Shown here in pieces: positions 54,173 through 61,808 of a stretch of DNA of 64,000 nucleotides. The stretch comes from Sandaracinaceae bacterium. GTDB lineage: Bacteria; Myxococcota_A; Polyangia; Polyangiales; Houyiibacteriaceae. Numbering within the stretch: position 1 is the stretch's first letter; every line of letters starts with the position of its first letter. The position numbers and the translations under genes were made by a program. The stretch is from NCBI GenBank assembly GCA_020633075.1, contig JACKEI010000006.1, forward strand, positions 124,001-188,000, given 5' to 3'. The notes under the pieces were generated by a model. The model had not been told where the DNA came from. It searched no databases and saw nothing but the letters and a program-made list of their open reading frames with translations.

Positions 54173-56986
54173 ATGACAGCGCGCTACATAGTGGGGATCG
54201 ACCTGGGCACCACCAACACGGTGGTGGCCTGCGCCGACACCGCCGGCTCGAGCCCGGACGCGATGCCGCGCGCGGTGCTCTTCCCCCTGCCGCAGTGGGT
54301 GGCCGCGGGTGAAGTGGCGGCGCGCCCGAGCCTGCCCTCGGCGCGCTACCAGGCCTCCGAGGAGGAGCTCCCCGAGGCGCGCACGCTGCACAGCGAGGGC
54401 GCCCCCGGTGTGCTGGGCGCGCTCGCTCTCGACCTCGGCGCGCGCGTGCCCTCGCGCTTGGTCACCAGCGCCAAGAGCTGGCTCTGCCACGGCGCGGTGG
54501 ACCGCCGCGCGCCCATCTTGCCCTGGGGCGCTCCCGCTGAGGTGCCCAAGATCTCGCCCGTGGACGCGTCCGCCAGCTACCTCGCGCACGTGTGCGGGGC
54601 CTGGGACGCCGAGCACCCACGGCACCCGCTGGCCGAGCAGGAGGTCGTGCTGACCGTGCCGGCGTCCTTCGACGAGGCGGCGCGCGCGCTCACGCTGGAC
54701 GCTGCCAAGCTGGCCGGGCTCCCCAAGGTGCGCCTGGTGGAGGAGCCCTTGGCCGCGTTCTATCGCTTCCTGGGTGAGCACCGCGCCGACCTCGCGGGCG
54801 CGCTCGGCGACGTGAAGCTGGTGGTGGTGGTGGACTGCGGCGGCGGCACCACGGACCTCACGCTCATCCGCGTGGAGCAGCGCGAGAGCGGGCCGCGCAT
54901 GACGCGCATCGCGGTGGGCGACCACCTGATGCTGGGCGGCGACAACATGGACCTGTTGTTGGCCAAGCGCTGCGAGGCCGAGCTGAGCCCGGGGCGGCCG
55001 CTGAACGCGCTGCGCTTCGCCCAGCTGGTGCACGAGTGCCGCGGCGCCAAGGAGAGGCTGCTGGGAGAAGACGCGCCCGAGTCGCTGGCGGTCACGGTGC
55101 TGGGCTCCGGTAGCAAGCTGATCGGCGCCTCATTGAGCGCCCGCCTCGTGCGCGACGACGTGCGGGCGAGCGTGCTGGAGGGCTTCTTCCCGGAGGTCGC
55201 GCGTGACGCTCGGCCGGCGCGGCGCGCTTCCGGGCTGATGGAGCTGGGCCTGCCCTACGCCGCTGACGCAGGGGTGACGCGGCACCTGGCCGCATTCCTG
55301 GCGCGCCACACGGAGCTGGCCCAGGAGGCCGTGGGCGAAGGCCCCCCGCTGCCCGACGCGGTGCTCTTCAACGGCGGCGTGTTTCGGAGCGGGCTGCTGC
55401 GGGCGCGCGTGCTGGAGACGCTGACGGCGTTCAGGGGTGGCCCGGTGCGCGCCCTGCCGCACGACGAACCCGACCTGGCCGTGGCCCTCGGGGCCGTGGC
55501 GTATGGGCTCGCCCGGCGTGGCGTGGGCCTGCGCGTGGGCGGAGGCTCGGCGCGCAGCTACTTCCTGGCGCTGCCGAAAGACCCCAAGAGCGACGCGGTG
55601 GCCGAGGCGATCTGCTTGCTCCCGCGCGGCAGCGAGGAGGGCGAAGAGATCCCCCTCAGCGGGCAGCAGTTCTCGCTGCGCCTGGGCCGCCCCGTGCGCT
55701 TCCACCTGCTCACCAGCACGGCCGACGTCCGGCACATCCGGCCCGGGGACCGCGTGATGCTCGACGACCCCGAGCGCTACACCAGCCTGCCGCCGATCGC
55801 TGCGGTGCTGGACGCCCCCCAGACCAAGCCCGGCGCGGGCGCGGCGAGCGGGTCCGGCACGGTGGACGCCGAGGTCCCGGTGCGGCTGGTCACGGCGCTG
55901 ACGGAGGTGGGCACGCTCGAGATGTCCTGCGTCCGGACCGAGGACGCGAACGCGCGCTGGAAGCTGGAGTTCCAGATCCGCGGGCGCGACGACGCGCAGC
56001 TGGCGGCGCTGCACGTGGGTCAGCTGCATCCGCGCTTTGCCGAGGCCACCGCCCGCATCCGCGAGGTGTACGGCAAGGCCAAGGGCAGCGCGGAGGTGCA
56101 GGGCCGCGACGTGAAGCGTCTGCGGGCCGACCTCGAGAAGATCCTCGGGGCGCGCGAGGGCTGGGACACGCCGCTGCTGCGCGAGCTCTTCGGGGCGCTC
56201 TTCGCGGGGGTGAAGAACCGGCGCCGCAGCGCGGACCACGAGCGGGTGTGGTTCAACCTGGTGGGCTACACGCTGCGCCCCGGCTTCGGCTACCCGCTGG
56301 ACGAGTGGCGCATCCGGCAGCTGGTGGACGCGGCCTTGCGCGCCGGGGTGCAGTACGCCCCCGAGTCGCAGAACTGGTCGGAGCACTGGACGCTCTTCCG
56401 GCGCATCGCGGGCGGGCTGGACGCCGCCGCGCAGCAGGAGCTGCTGGATCAGGTGCAGTGGTACTTGGAGCCGCCGAGCCGCGTCCCCAAGCCGCGCCCA
56501 CCGGGGCCACGCATGCTGGCCGTGGACGACATGGTGCGCCTGGCCGGCGCCCTCGAGCGCGTGGGGGCCGAGCGCAAGGCGCAGGTGGGCGGGTGGCTGG
56601 TGACCCGCCTGATGGAGCACGACGAGAACCCGCAGGCCTGGTGGGCGGTGGGTCGCCTCGGCGCGCGGGTGCCCCTGTACGGCAGCGCCCACGACGTGGT
56701 GCCGCCCCACGTGGTGCACGAGTGGCTGGAGCGCTGCCTGAGCGTCGAGTGGAAGAGCGACGCTACCCAAGCGCCCATGGCCGCCGCGCTGATGGCTCGC
56801 CGCAGCGGAGACCGCGTCCGGGACGTCTCGGACGCCCTCCGGGAGCAGGTCGCCCGCCGCCTCGAGCAGGAGGGCAAGAGCGAGGCGTGGGTCCGCATGG
56901 TGCGCGAGGTGGCGCAGCTGGAGGAGGCGGACGAGCGTCGCTTCTTCGGTGACTCCATTCCCGTGGGGCTGCGGCTGCTGGAATGA
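54173..56986 (+). CDS. Hsp70 family protein with long C-terminal domain
   Basis: A 937-residue DnaK-like protein. The nucleotide-binding domain has GIDLGTTNTVVAC (8-20), VDCGGGTTDLTL (220-231) and RLVEEPLAAFYRF (188-199). Instead of the standard substrate-binding domain it has about 400 further residues (KLEFQIRGRDDAQLAALHVGQLHPRF...WFNLVGYTLRPGFGYPLDEWRIRQLVDAALRAG...), matching the DUF3731-type Hsp70 group. No DnaJ or GrpE gene is adjacent. Probably a specialised chaperone. Confidence 0.85.
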   Translation: MTARYIVGIDLGTTNTVVACADTAGSSPDAMPRAVLFPLPQWVAAGEVAARPSLPSARYQASEEELPEARTLHSEGAPGVLGALALDLGARVPSRLVTSAKSWLCHGAVDRRAPILPWGAPAEVPKISPVDASASYLAHVCGAWDAEHPRHPLAEQEVVLTVPASFDEAARALTLDAAKLAGLPKVRLVEEPLAAFYRFLGEHRADLAGALGDVKLVVVVDCGGGTTDLTLIRVEQRESGPRMTRIAVGDHLMLGGDNMDLLLAKRCEAELSPGRPLNALRFAQLVHECRGAKERLLGEDAPESLAVTVLGSGSKLIGASLSARLVRDDVRASVLEGFFPEVARDARPARRASGLMELGLPYAADAGVTRHLAAFLARHTELAQEAVGEGPPLPDAVLFNGGVFRSGLLRARVLETLTAFRGGPVRALPHDEPDLAVALGAVAYGLARRGVGLRVGGGSARSYFLALPKDPKSDAVAEAICLLPRGSEEGEEIPLSGQQFSLRLGRPVRFHLLTSTADVRHIRPGDRVMLDDPERYTSLPPIAAVLDAPQTKPGAGAASGSGTVDAEVPVRLVTALTEVGTLEMSCVRTEDANARWKLEFQIRGRDDAQLAALHVGQLHPRFAEATARIREVYGKAKGSAEVQGRDVKRLRADLEKILGAREGWDTPLLRELFGALFAGVKNRRRSADHERVWFNLVGYTLRPGFGYPLDEWRIRQLVDAALRAGVQYAPESQNWSEHWTLFRRIAGGLDAAAQQELLDQVQWYLEPPSRVPKPRPPGPRMLAVDDMVRLAGALERVGAERKAQVGGWLVTRLMEHDENPQAWWAVGRLGARVPLYGSAHDVVPPHVVHEWLERCLSVEWKSDATQAPMAAALMARRSGDRVRDVSDALREQVARRLEQEGKSEAWVRMVREVAQLEEADERRFFGDSIPVGLRLLE

Positions 56987-57055
56987 TCCGCGCCGCTCGT
57001 TCCGTGGCCGGTCGGCCGAATTTCGTCGCCGCAAGGGAGGTTTTTCAGTCTTGCG

Positions 57056-57109
57056 ACGTTGCCAACACGGCCACGGCGATTTCATGAATGATTTCATGTT
57101 GGACAACGT
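57056..57109 (+). promoter_or_regulatory. Inverted and direct repeats upstream of the sigma54 promoter
   Basis: ACGTTGCCAACA (57056-57067) is repeated inverted as TGTTGGACAACGT (57097-57109), one inserted base apart from exact. Between the arms are two direct copies of ATTTCATG (57079-57086 and 57091-57098), 12 bp apart. The block lies at roughly -80 to -27 of the predicted start, a plausible activator (enhancer-binding protein) site. Binding is inferred. Confidence 0.5.
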
Positions 57110-57125
57110 TGGCACGGGGCTCGCA
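57109..57125 (+). promoter_or_regulatory. Sigma54 (-24/-12) promoter
   Basis: TTGGCACGGGGCTCGCA matches the RpoN consensus TTGGCACGNNNNTTGCA at every fixed position but one (T to C in TTGC). The invariant GG (57111-57112) and GC (57123-57124) have correct spacing. Transcription would start near 57136. No protein start follows closely; the next gene begins about 190 bp downstream, beyond a terminator. Confidence 0.62.
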
Positions 57126-57135
57126 TAGGGAGAAG

Positions 57136-57248
57136 GCAGTGTCGGAGCCGACGCTAGGGCAACCCCCCCAAGCTCGGCGTCAATGGCCTGACACACCCCA
57201 CGACCGCGACGAACCCCCCCCACCCCCTCCGTCGCGGTCGTCTTTATT
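57136..57248 (+). ncRNA. Candidate sigma54-dependent small RNA with two C-rich loops
   Basis: A predicted RNA of about 113 nt between the sigma54 promoter and a strong terminator. Hairpin 1 (57139-57194) pairs GTGTC with GACAC, GG with CC, CC with GG and GACGC with GCGTC, with small bulges, and presents a loop containing seven C's (57163-57169). Hairpin 2 (57200-57241) is a perfect 12-bp stem with an 18-nt C-rich loop. C-rich single-stranded loops resemble small RNAs that pair with G-rich ribosome binding sites. No reading frame of note. Entirely a prediction. Confidence 0.5.
57200..57248 (+). terminator. Strong intrinsic terminator (3' end of the candidate small RNA)
   Basis: ACGACCGCGACG (57200-57211) and CGTCGCGGTCGT (57230-57241) form a perfect 12-bp stem around an 18-nt loop of almost only C, followed by CTTTATT. 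The long loop is unusual for a simple terminator. Confidence 0.8.
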
Positions 57249-57328
57249 CCGTCGCCCCCATGTCCGCGGAGCGCGAGCGGCGACGAGGCAGGTGGAACGA
57301 CGCCCGCGAGCCGGATAGGGTCAGCCTC

Positions 57329-58294
57329 ATGCCGAAGCTAGTGCTCTCTCGCGATCTGCCCTTCGCGCCCTCCTTCGACCTGGCCGCCGCCACGCGCGGG
57401 CTCGAGGTGGTCACCGTCGCCACGGGACGCTCCGCCCAGCCCGAGGAGCTGCGCGAGGCCTGCCGCGACGCGCACGCCCTGATCAGCATGCTCTCGGACC
57501 GCGTGGACGCGGACTTCCTGGCCGCGTGCCCAGAGCTGCGCGTGGTCGCCAACTACGCGGTCGGCTACGACAACCTGGACCTCGCGGCGGCGCGGCGGGC
57601 AGGCATCGTGCTGACGAACACGCCCGACGTGCTGACGGAGGCCACGGCGGACATCGCCTTCGCGCTCTTGTTGGGCGTCGCCCGGCGGGTCCGCGAGGGC
57701 GAGCGCCTGCTACGCGCGGGGCACTTCCACGGCTGGCGCTCCGACATGTTGCTGGGGAGCGAGCTGCACGGGCGCGTCTTCGGCCTCATCGGCATGGGAC
57801 GCATCGGCGCGGCCACCGCCAGGCGCGCGCGCGGCTTCGGCATGCGCGTTCATTATTGCAATCGGAACCCCGTGGCCCCGGAGCTGGCCGCTGAGCTGAG
57901 CGCCGAGCGACGCAGCCTGGACGAGCTCCTCGCGGAGGCGGACGTGCTCAGCGTGCACTGCCCGCTGACCCCGGAGACGCACCACCTGCTGAACGCCGAG
58001 CGCCTGGCTCAGCTGAAGCCCAGCGCCATCTTGATCAACACCGCGCGCGGACCCGTAGTGGACGAGGCGGCGCTGGTGGACGCGCTCTCGCGCGGCGCTC
58101 TCCGAGGTGCGGGCCTGGACGTCTACGAGCACGAGCCTCGCGTCCACCCTGGCCTGCTGGAGCGCGACGACGTGATGCTGCTGCCACACCTCGGGAGCGC
58201 CACCACGGAGACCCGCGCAGTGATGGCGGAGCTCGCGCTGGCCAACTGCCTGGCCGTGCTCGCCGGCGAGCAGCCCAAGACGCCCATCGGCTAG
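57329..58294 (+). CDS. D-2-hydroxyacid dehydrogenase (glyoxylate/hydroxypyruvate reductase type)
   Basis: A 321-residue NAD(P)-dependent reductase. The Rossmann motif GLIGMGRIG (152-160) and the catalytic Arg240 (NTARG), Glu269 and His287 (LLPHLGSATTETR) are intact. Overall style fits GyaR/GhrB glyoxylate reductases that reduce glyoxylate to glycolate or hydroxypyruvate to glycerate. CNRNP after beta-2 suggests NADP(H) use. ATG 57329 is used rather than an Arg-rich upstream start. The candidate small RNA ends 80 bp upstream; readthrough could link them. Confidence 0.88.
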   Translation: MPKLVLSRDLPFAPSFDLAAATRGLEVVTVATGRSAQPEELREACRDAHALISMLSDRVDADFLAACPELRVVANYAVGYDNLDLAAARRAGIVLTNTPDVLTEATADIAFALLLGVARRVREGERLLRAGHFHGWRSDMLLGSELHGRVFGLIGMGRIGAATARRARGFGMRVHYCNRNPVAPELAAELSAERRSLDELLAEADVLSVHCPLTPETHHLLNAERLAQLKPSAILINTARGPVVDEAALVDALSRGALRGAGLDVYEHEPRVHPGLLERDDVMLLPHLGSATTETRAVMAELALANCLAVLAGEQPKTPIG

Positions 58295-58300
58295 CAGCGC

Positions 58301-59233
58301 TCAGGTCGAGTCGGCGCGGACGTCCGCGGGGGCGCGGGACGCGTCGCGGCAGCGCTCGTCCGGCCACTCGAACTCGATGGTGGAGTACGAGAAGCCGAAG
58401 GCTCCGACGGCGTCCTGCAGCTCCCCCTTGAGCACGCGCAGGTGTGACACGGGGCGCTCGTCCGCCAGCTCGATGTGGGCGCTGAACACGTGCTGCTCGC
58501 CATCCAGGCTCCAGACGTGCACGTGATGAACGTCGCGCACCGCGTCCAGGGCCCGCAGCCGGCCGACCAGCCGCTCGATGTCCACTCCCGCCGGCGCGGC
58601 TTGGAGGAAGACCTTGGTGGCTGCCCACAGGTTCCGCACGACGTTGAACACGATGAATGACGTGAAGGCAATGGACAGGATCGGGTCGAGGATGGGCACG
58701 GGCCAGATCATCAAGACCAGGGACACGAGCAGCACCGCGACCCAGCCCAGGGTGTCCTCGAGCAGGTGCCACCGAATCATGGTCGAGTTGAGCGAGGTCT
58801 GCCGCCCGAGCCGCAGCACGCCCGCCCCGTTGACCAGCACGCCGAGCACCGCGAGGCCCAGCATGCCCGGGACGTTGGGCATCTCGGGCGCGAAGAGGCG
58901 CGGAACGGCCTCGGATACGACGAAGGCCGAGCCCGCGATGAGGACCATGGCGTTGATGACCGCGGCCAGCACCGAGAGGCGCTTGAACCCGTAGGTGTAG
59001 GAGGCGTTGGCCTGCTTCTCGCTCACGCGGCCCAGCCACCAGCCGAGCCCAATGGAGAGCGTGTCGCCGAGGTCATGCACGGCGTCCGAGAGGATCGCGA
59101 CGCTGTTGAAGGCGACGCCACCGACGAGCTCGATGAGCGTGAAGCCGAAGTTCAGCCAGAACGCCGTGCCGAGAGCGCGGCCTTCACCGCCGTGACCGTG
59201 ACCGTGACCGTGCGCGTGCCCGTGACCGCCCAT
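58301..59233 (-). CDS. Cation diffusion facilitator family metal exporter
   Basis: A 310-residue inner-membrane zinc/cation exporter of the CzcD/ZitB branch. N-terminal His-rich tail (GGHGHAHGHGHGHGG), six expected helices, and the transport-site residues: Asp50, His53 and Asp57 in SDAVHDLGD, and His156 and Asp160 in HLLEDTLGW. The C-terminal cytoplasmic domain (VGRLRALDAVRDVHHVHVWSLDGEQHVFSAHIEL) is present. Convergent with the dehydrogenase gene, 6 bp apart. Exports Zn(II) or a similar ion in exchange for protons. Confidence 0.93.
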   Translation of the reverse strand: MGGHGHAHGHGHGHGGEGRALGTAFWLNFGFTLIELVGGVAFNSVAILSDAVHDLGDTLSIGLGWWLGRVSEKQANASYTYGFKRLSVLAAVINAMVLIAGSAFVVSEAVPRLFAPEMPNVPGMLGLAVLGVLVNGAGVLRLGRQTSLNSTMIRWHLLEDTLGWVAVLLVSLVLMIWPVPILDPILSIAFTSFIVFNVVRNLWAATKVFLQAAPAGVDIERLVGRLRALDAVRDVHHVHVWSLDGEQHVFSAHIELADERPVSHLRVLKGELQDAVGAFGFSYSTIEFEWPDERCRDASRAPADVRADST

Positions 59234-59398
59234 CGCTCAGGCGCCCGACAGTCCGTCGCATGTTTGCCGCTCGAAGAGCACGCCGTTGGAATAGCAGACG
59301 ACGACAGGCCGCACACCGTTGTGTGGCGGTCCACAGCCCATCTGGGCCCGGTCGAGGTGGCTTGGCGTCACGGGGGTCTCTGTAGTACGTCCCTGCCC

Positions 59399-60253
59399 AT
59401 GGCTCTCGACCCAAGCGCGCTCGGCTTCACGACGGAACCGCTCCTGCACGAGTACACGTGGCAAGACGTGGTGCTCTACAACCTCAGCATCGGGGCTCGC
59501 CGCGACACGGAGCTGCACCTGCTCTTCGAGGGGGCGGACAAGGCTGGTCCGGTGGTCTTCCCCACCTACGCGGTGATCCCCGCGTGGCCCGCCATGCTGA
59601 AGCTCTTCGACGCGGTGGGCGGCGACATGCTGGGCATCGTCCACGGCGGACAGAGCGTGACGCTCCACAAGCCCTTCGCGCCGCAGGGGCGCGTGACCAC
59701 CGTCGGCCGCGTCGCGGGGGTGTACGACCTCAAGCGCTTGGCCCAGACCACCTTCGTGAGCGAGACCCGCGACGAGTCCGGAGAGCTGCTCTGCGAGACC
59801 TCGTGGGACATCATCTTCCGCCTGGACGGCGGCTTCGGCGGCGAGAAGCCCCCGAAGGCCGAGAAGGTGCGCCCGCCGGAGCGCGACGCGGACTTCGTGG
59901 TGCAGGAAGCCACCCGCACGGAGCAGGCGCTGCTCTACCGCCTCACCGGGGACCACAACCCACTGCACGCGGACCCGGCCATCGGTGAGAAGGCCGGCTT
60001 TGGTCAGCCCATCCTGCATGGGCTGTGCACCTTCGGGCATGTGGCGCGCCACGTGGTCAACGCGGCCTGTGGGGGCGACGCCTCACGGCTGCGGCGGCTC
60101 GAGGGGCAGTTTCGCAAGCCGGTCTGGCCGGGCGACACCCTGGTCACCAGCGGGTGGCAGGAGGGCGACCACCTGGTGGTGGAGATGCGGACGCTCGAGA
60201 GGCCGGACGACGCGCCCTTCAGCAACGCGCGGGCCTTTATCGACCCCGCGTGA
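59399..60253 (+). CDS. MaoC-like hydratase (R-specific enoyl-CoA hydratase 2 type)
   Basis: A 284-residue double hot-dog protein. The hydratase 2 motif is complete: YRLTGDHNPLHADPAIGEKAGFGQPILHGLCTFG with Asp185 and His190 as catalytic residues. The N-terminal half is the second, non-catalytic hot dog (VVFPTYAVIPAWPAMLKLF). It resembles the hydratase part of peroxisomal multifunctional enzyme 2 and hydrates trans-2-enoyl-CoA to (3R)-hydroxyacyl-CoA. ATG 59399 is used; longer readings overlap the CDF gene. It may serve fatty-acid or branched acyl-CoA metabolism with the carboxylase downstream. Confidence 0.88.
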   Translation: MALDPSALGFTTEPLLHEYTWQDVVLYNLSIGARRDTELHLLFEGADKAGPVVFPTYAVIPAWPAMLKLFDAVGGDMLGIVHGGQSVTLHKPFAPQGRVTTVGRVAGVYDLKRLAQTTFVSETRDESGELLCETSWDIIFRLDGGFGGEKPPKAEKVRPPERDADFVVQEATRTEQALLYRLTGDHNPLHADPAIGEKAGFGQPILHGLCTFGHVARHVVNAACGGDASRLRRLEGQFRKPVWPGDTLVTSGWQEGDHLVVEMRTLERPDDAPFSNARAFIDPA

Positions 60254-60394
60254 ATCCGAGAGCGGTGCCGAGCGTCAGGAAATCTTCCGGAAACGTTAGC
60301 GAGGAAGTTTTTCGTTGGCTCTTACGGTAACTTGGCACCATCTTCCCTCGCTGCGTTCGGGCGGGGAGCCCTCCCGAGGCGGGACCGCGTGGCG

Positions 60395-61636
60395 ATGAGC
60401 AACGAAGACGACCTGATCTACGACTGGAACGGCAGCGAGCGCGACCTCGCGGCTGGCGTGCTGTTGCACGACGAGACCCTGCGCGACGGCATCCAAGATC
60501 CCGCCGTGGTGGACCCGTCCGTCGCGGACAAGATCGAGATCGTCCGCGGCATGGACGCGGTCGGCATCCACTCTGTGGACTTGGGCATCCCCAGCGCGGG
60601 ACGTCGCGCGTTCGCGCACGCCCTCGAGCTGGCGAACGACATCGTCGCGGGCGGACTGCGCATCAAGCCAGCCTGCGCGGGGCGCACGCTGGTGGCCGAC
60701 ATCGAGCCCATCGCGAGGCTGAGCCAGCAGGCGGGCATCGCCGTCGAGGTCATGACCTTCATCGGCGCGTCACCCATCCGGCAGGCGGCCGAACAGTGGT
60801 CGGAGAGCGCGATCCTGTCCCGCTCGGTCGAAGCCATCGCCTTCGCCGTGCGCGAGGGGCTGCCCGTGACCTTCGTGACGGAAGACACCACACGCTCGCA
60901 CCCAGACTTGCTGGCCGAGCTCTTCAAGGCCGCCATCGACACGGGCGCGCAGCGGCTGTGCCTGTGCGACACGGTCGGGCACGCCACGCCCAACGGGGTG
61001 CGCTCGCTGGTGCGCTTCACGCGGGACATCGTCGCGCAGCACGGCTCCGACGCGCGGGTGGACTGGCACGGGCACAACGACCGGGGCTTGGCGCTGGCGA
61101 ACAGCCTGGAGGCCATCGCGGCCGGCGCGGACCGCATCCACGGGTGCTGGCTGGGCATCGGCGAGCGCGTGGGCAACGCCTCGCTGGACCAGCTGTGGCT
61201 CAACCTGGCCATGATGCGCGGCACGCTGGACGGGACCGACCTGCGCGCCCTGCGCGACGTGTGCGAGAGGGTCTCGGACGCCACCCGCACCCCCATCGCC
61301 GCGGACTACCCGCTGCTGGGCGCCAACGCGTTCAAGACGGGCACGGGCGTCCACGCTGCGGCCATCCTGAAGGCCACCAGCCGGGGCGACCGCGCCCTGG
61401 CAGACCGCGTGTACTCGAGCGTGCCCGCCAGCCTGCTGGGCCGCCGCCAAGAGGTGGTGGTAGGCCCCATGAGCGGCCTCAGCAACGTGCGCTACTGGCT
61501 GCGCCAAGCCGGCCTACCGGACAGCCAAGGTCTGGCCGAGGCGGTGCTGGAAGCCGCCAAGCAGAGCGACCGCAACCTGAGCGACAACGAGATCCGGCAC
61601 ATCGTCGACACGGTGTCGCGCGGCGCCGCGCAGTAA
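60395..61636 (+). CDS. DRE-TIM metallolyase, LeuA/homocitrate synthase-like
   Basis: A 413-residue Claisen-condensation enzyme. The barrel signature HDETLRDGIQD (Asp26, Arg30, Asp31), the metal ligands His225 and His227 in DWHGHNDRG, and the G.GERVGNASLDQL segment are intact. A subsidiary helical region follows (NAFKTGTGVHAAAILKA), but the leucine-binding regulatory domain of full-length 2-isopropylmalate synthase is absent. It would condense acetyl-CoA with a 2-oxoacid; the oxoacid is not known. ATG 60395 chosen. Confidence 0.82.
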   Translation: MSNEDDLIYDWNGSERDLAAGVLLHDETLRDGIQDPAVVDPSVADKIEIVRGMDAVGIHSVDLGIPSAGRRAFAHALELANDIVAGGLRIKPACAGRTLVADIEPIARLSQQAGIAVEVMTFIGASPIRQAAEQWSESAILSRSVEAIAFAVREGLPVTFVTEDTTRSHPDLLAELFKAAIDTGAQRLCLCDTVGHATPNGVRSLVRFTRDIVAQHGSDARVDWHGHNDRGLALANSLEAIAAGADRIHGCWLGIGERVGNASLDQLWLNLAMMRGTLDGTDLRALRDVCERVSDATRTPIAADYPLLGANAFKTGTGVHAAAILKATSRGDRALADRVYSSVPASLLGRRQEVVVGPMSGLSNVRYWLRQAGLPDSQGLAEAVLEAAKQSDRNLSDNEIRHIVDTVSRGAAQ

Positions 61637-61808
61637 GAACGCGGCGAGCGCTGTTGCGAGGGCTGCAAAACCTGCCCTGCGGCCGGAAACGCGTAGGCCA
61701 GCGGGCTAGCGTCCGGGCCGCAATTCCACTAAGACTCGCCCGCACGCAGCAGGGCCAGCCTTGGCGCGCGCGTGACCAACGCAGTTCCCCGCCTGAGGAA
61801 AGTGGCCA

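Noticed and set aside
59152..59233. Hexamer repeat (CGTGAC) at the start of the CDF gene
   Set aside because: It simply encodes the His/Gly-rich metal-binding tail common in this family.
60332..60350. TTGGCACC sequence resembling a sigma54 -24 element
   Set aside because: The required GC at -12 is missing.
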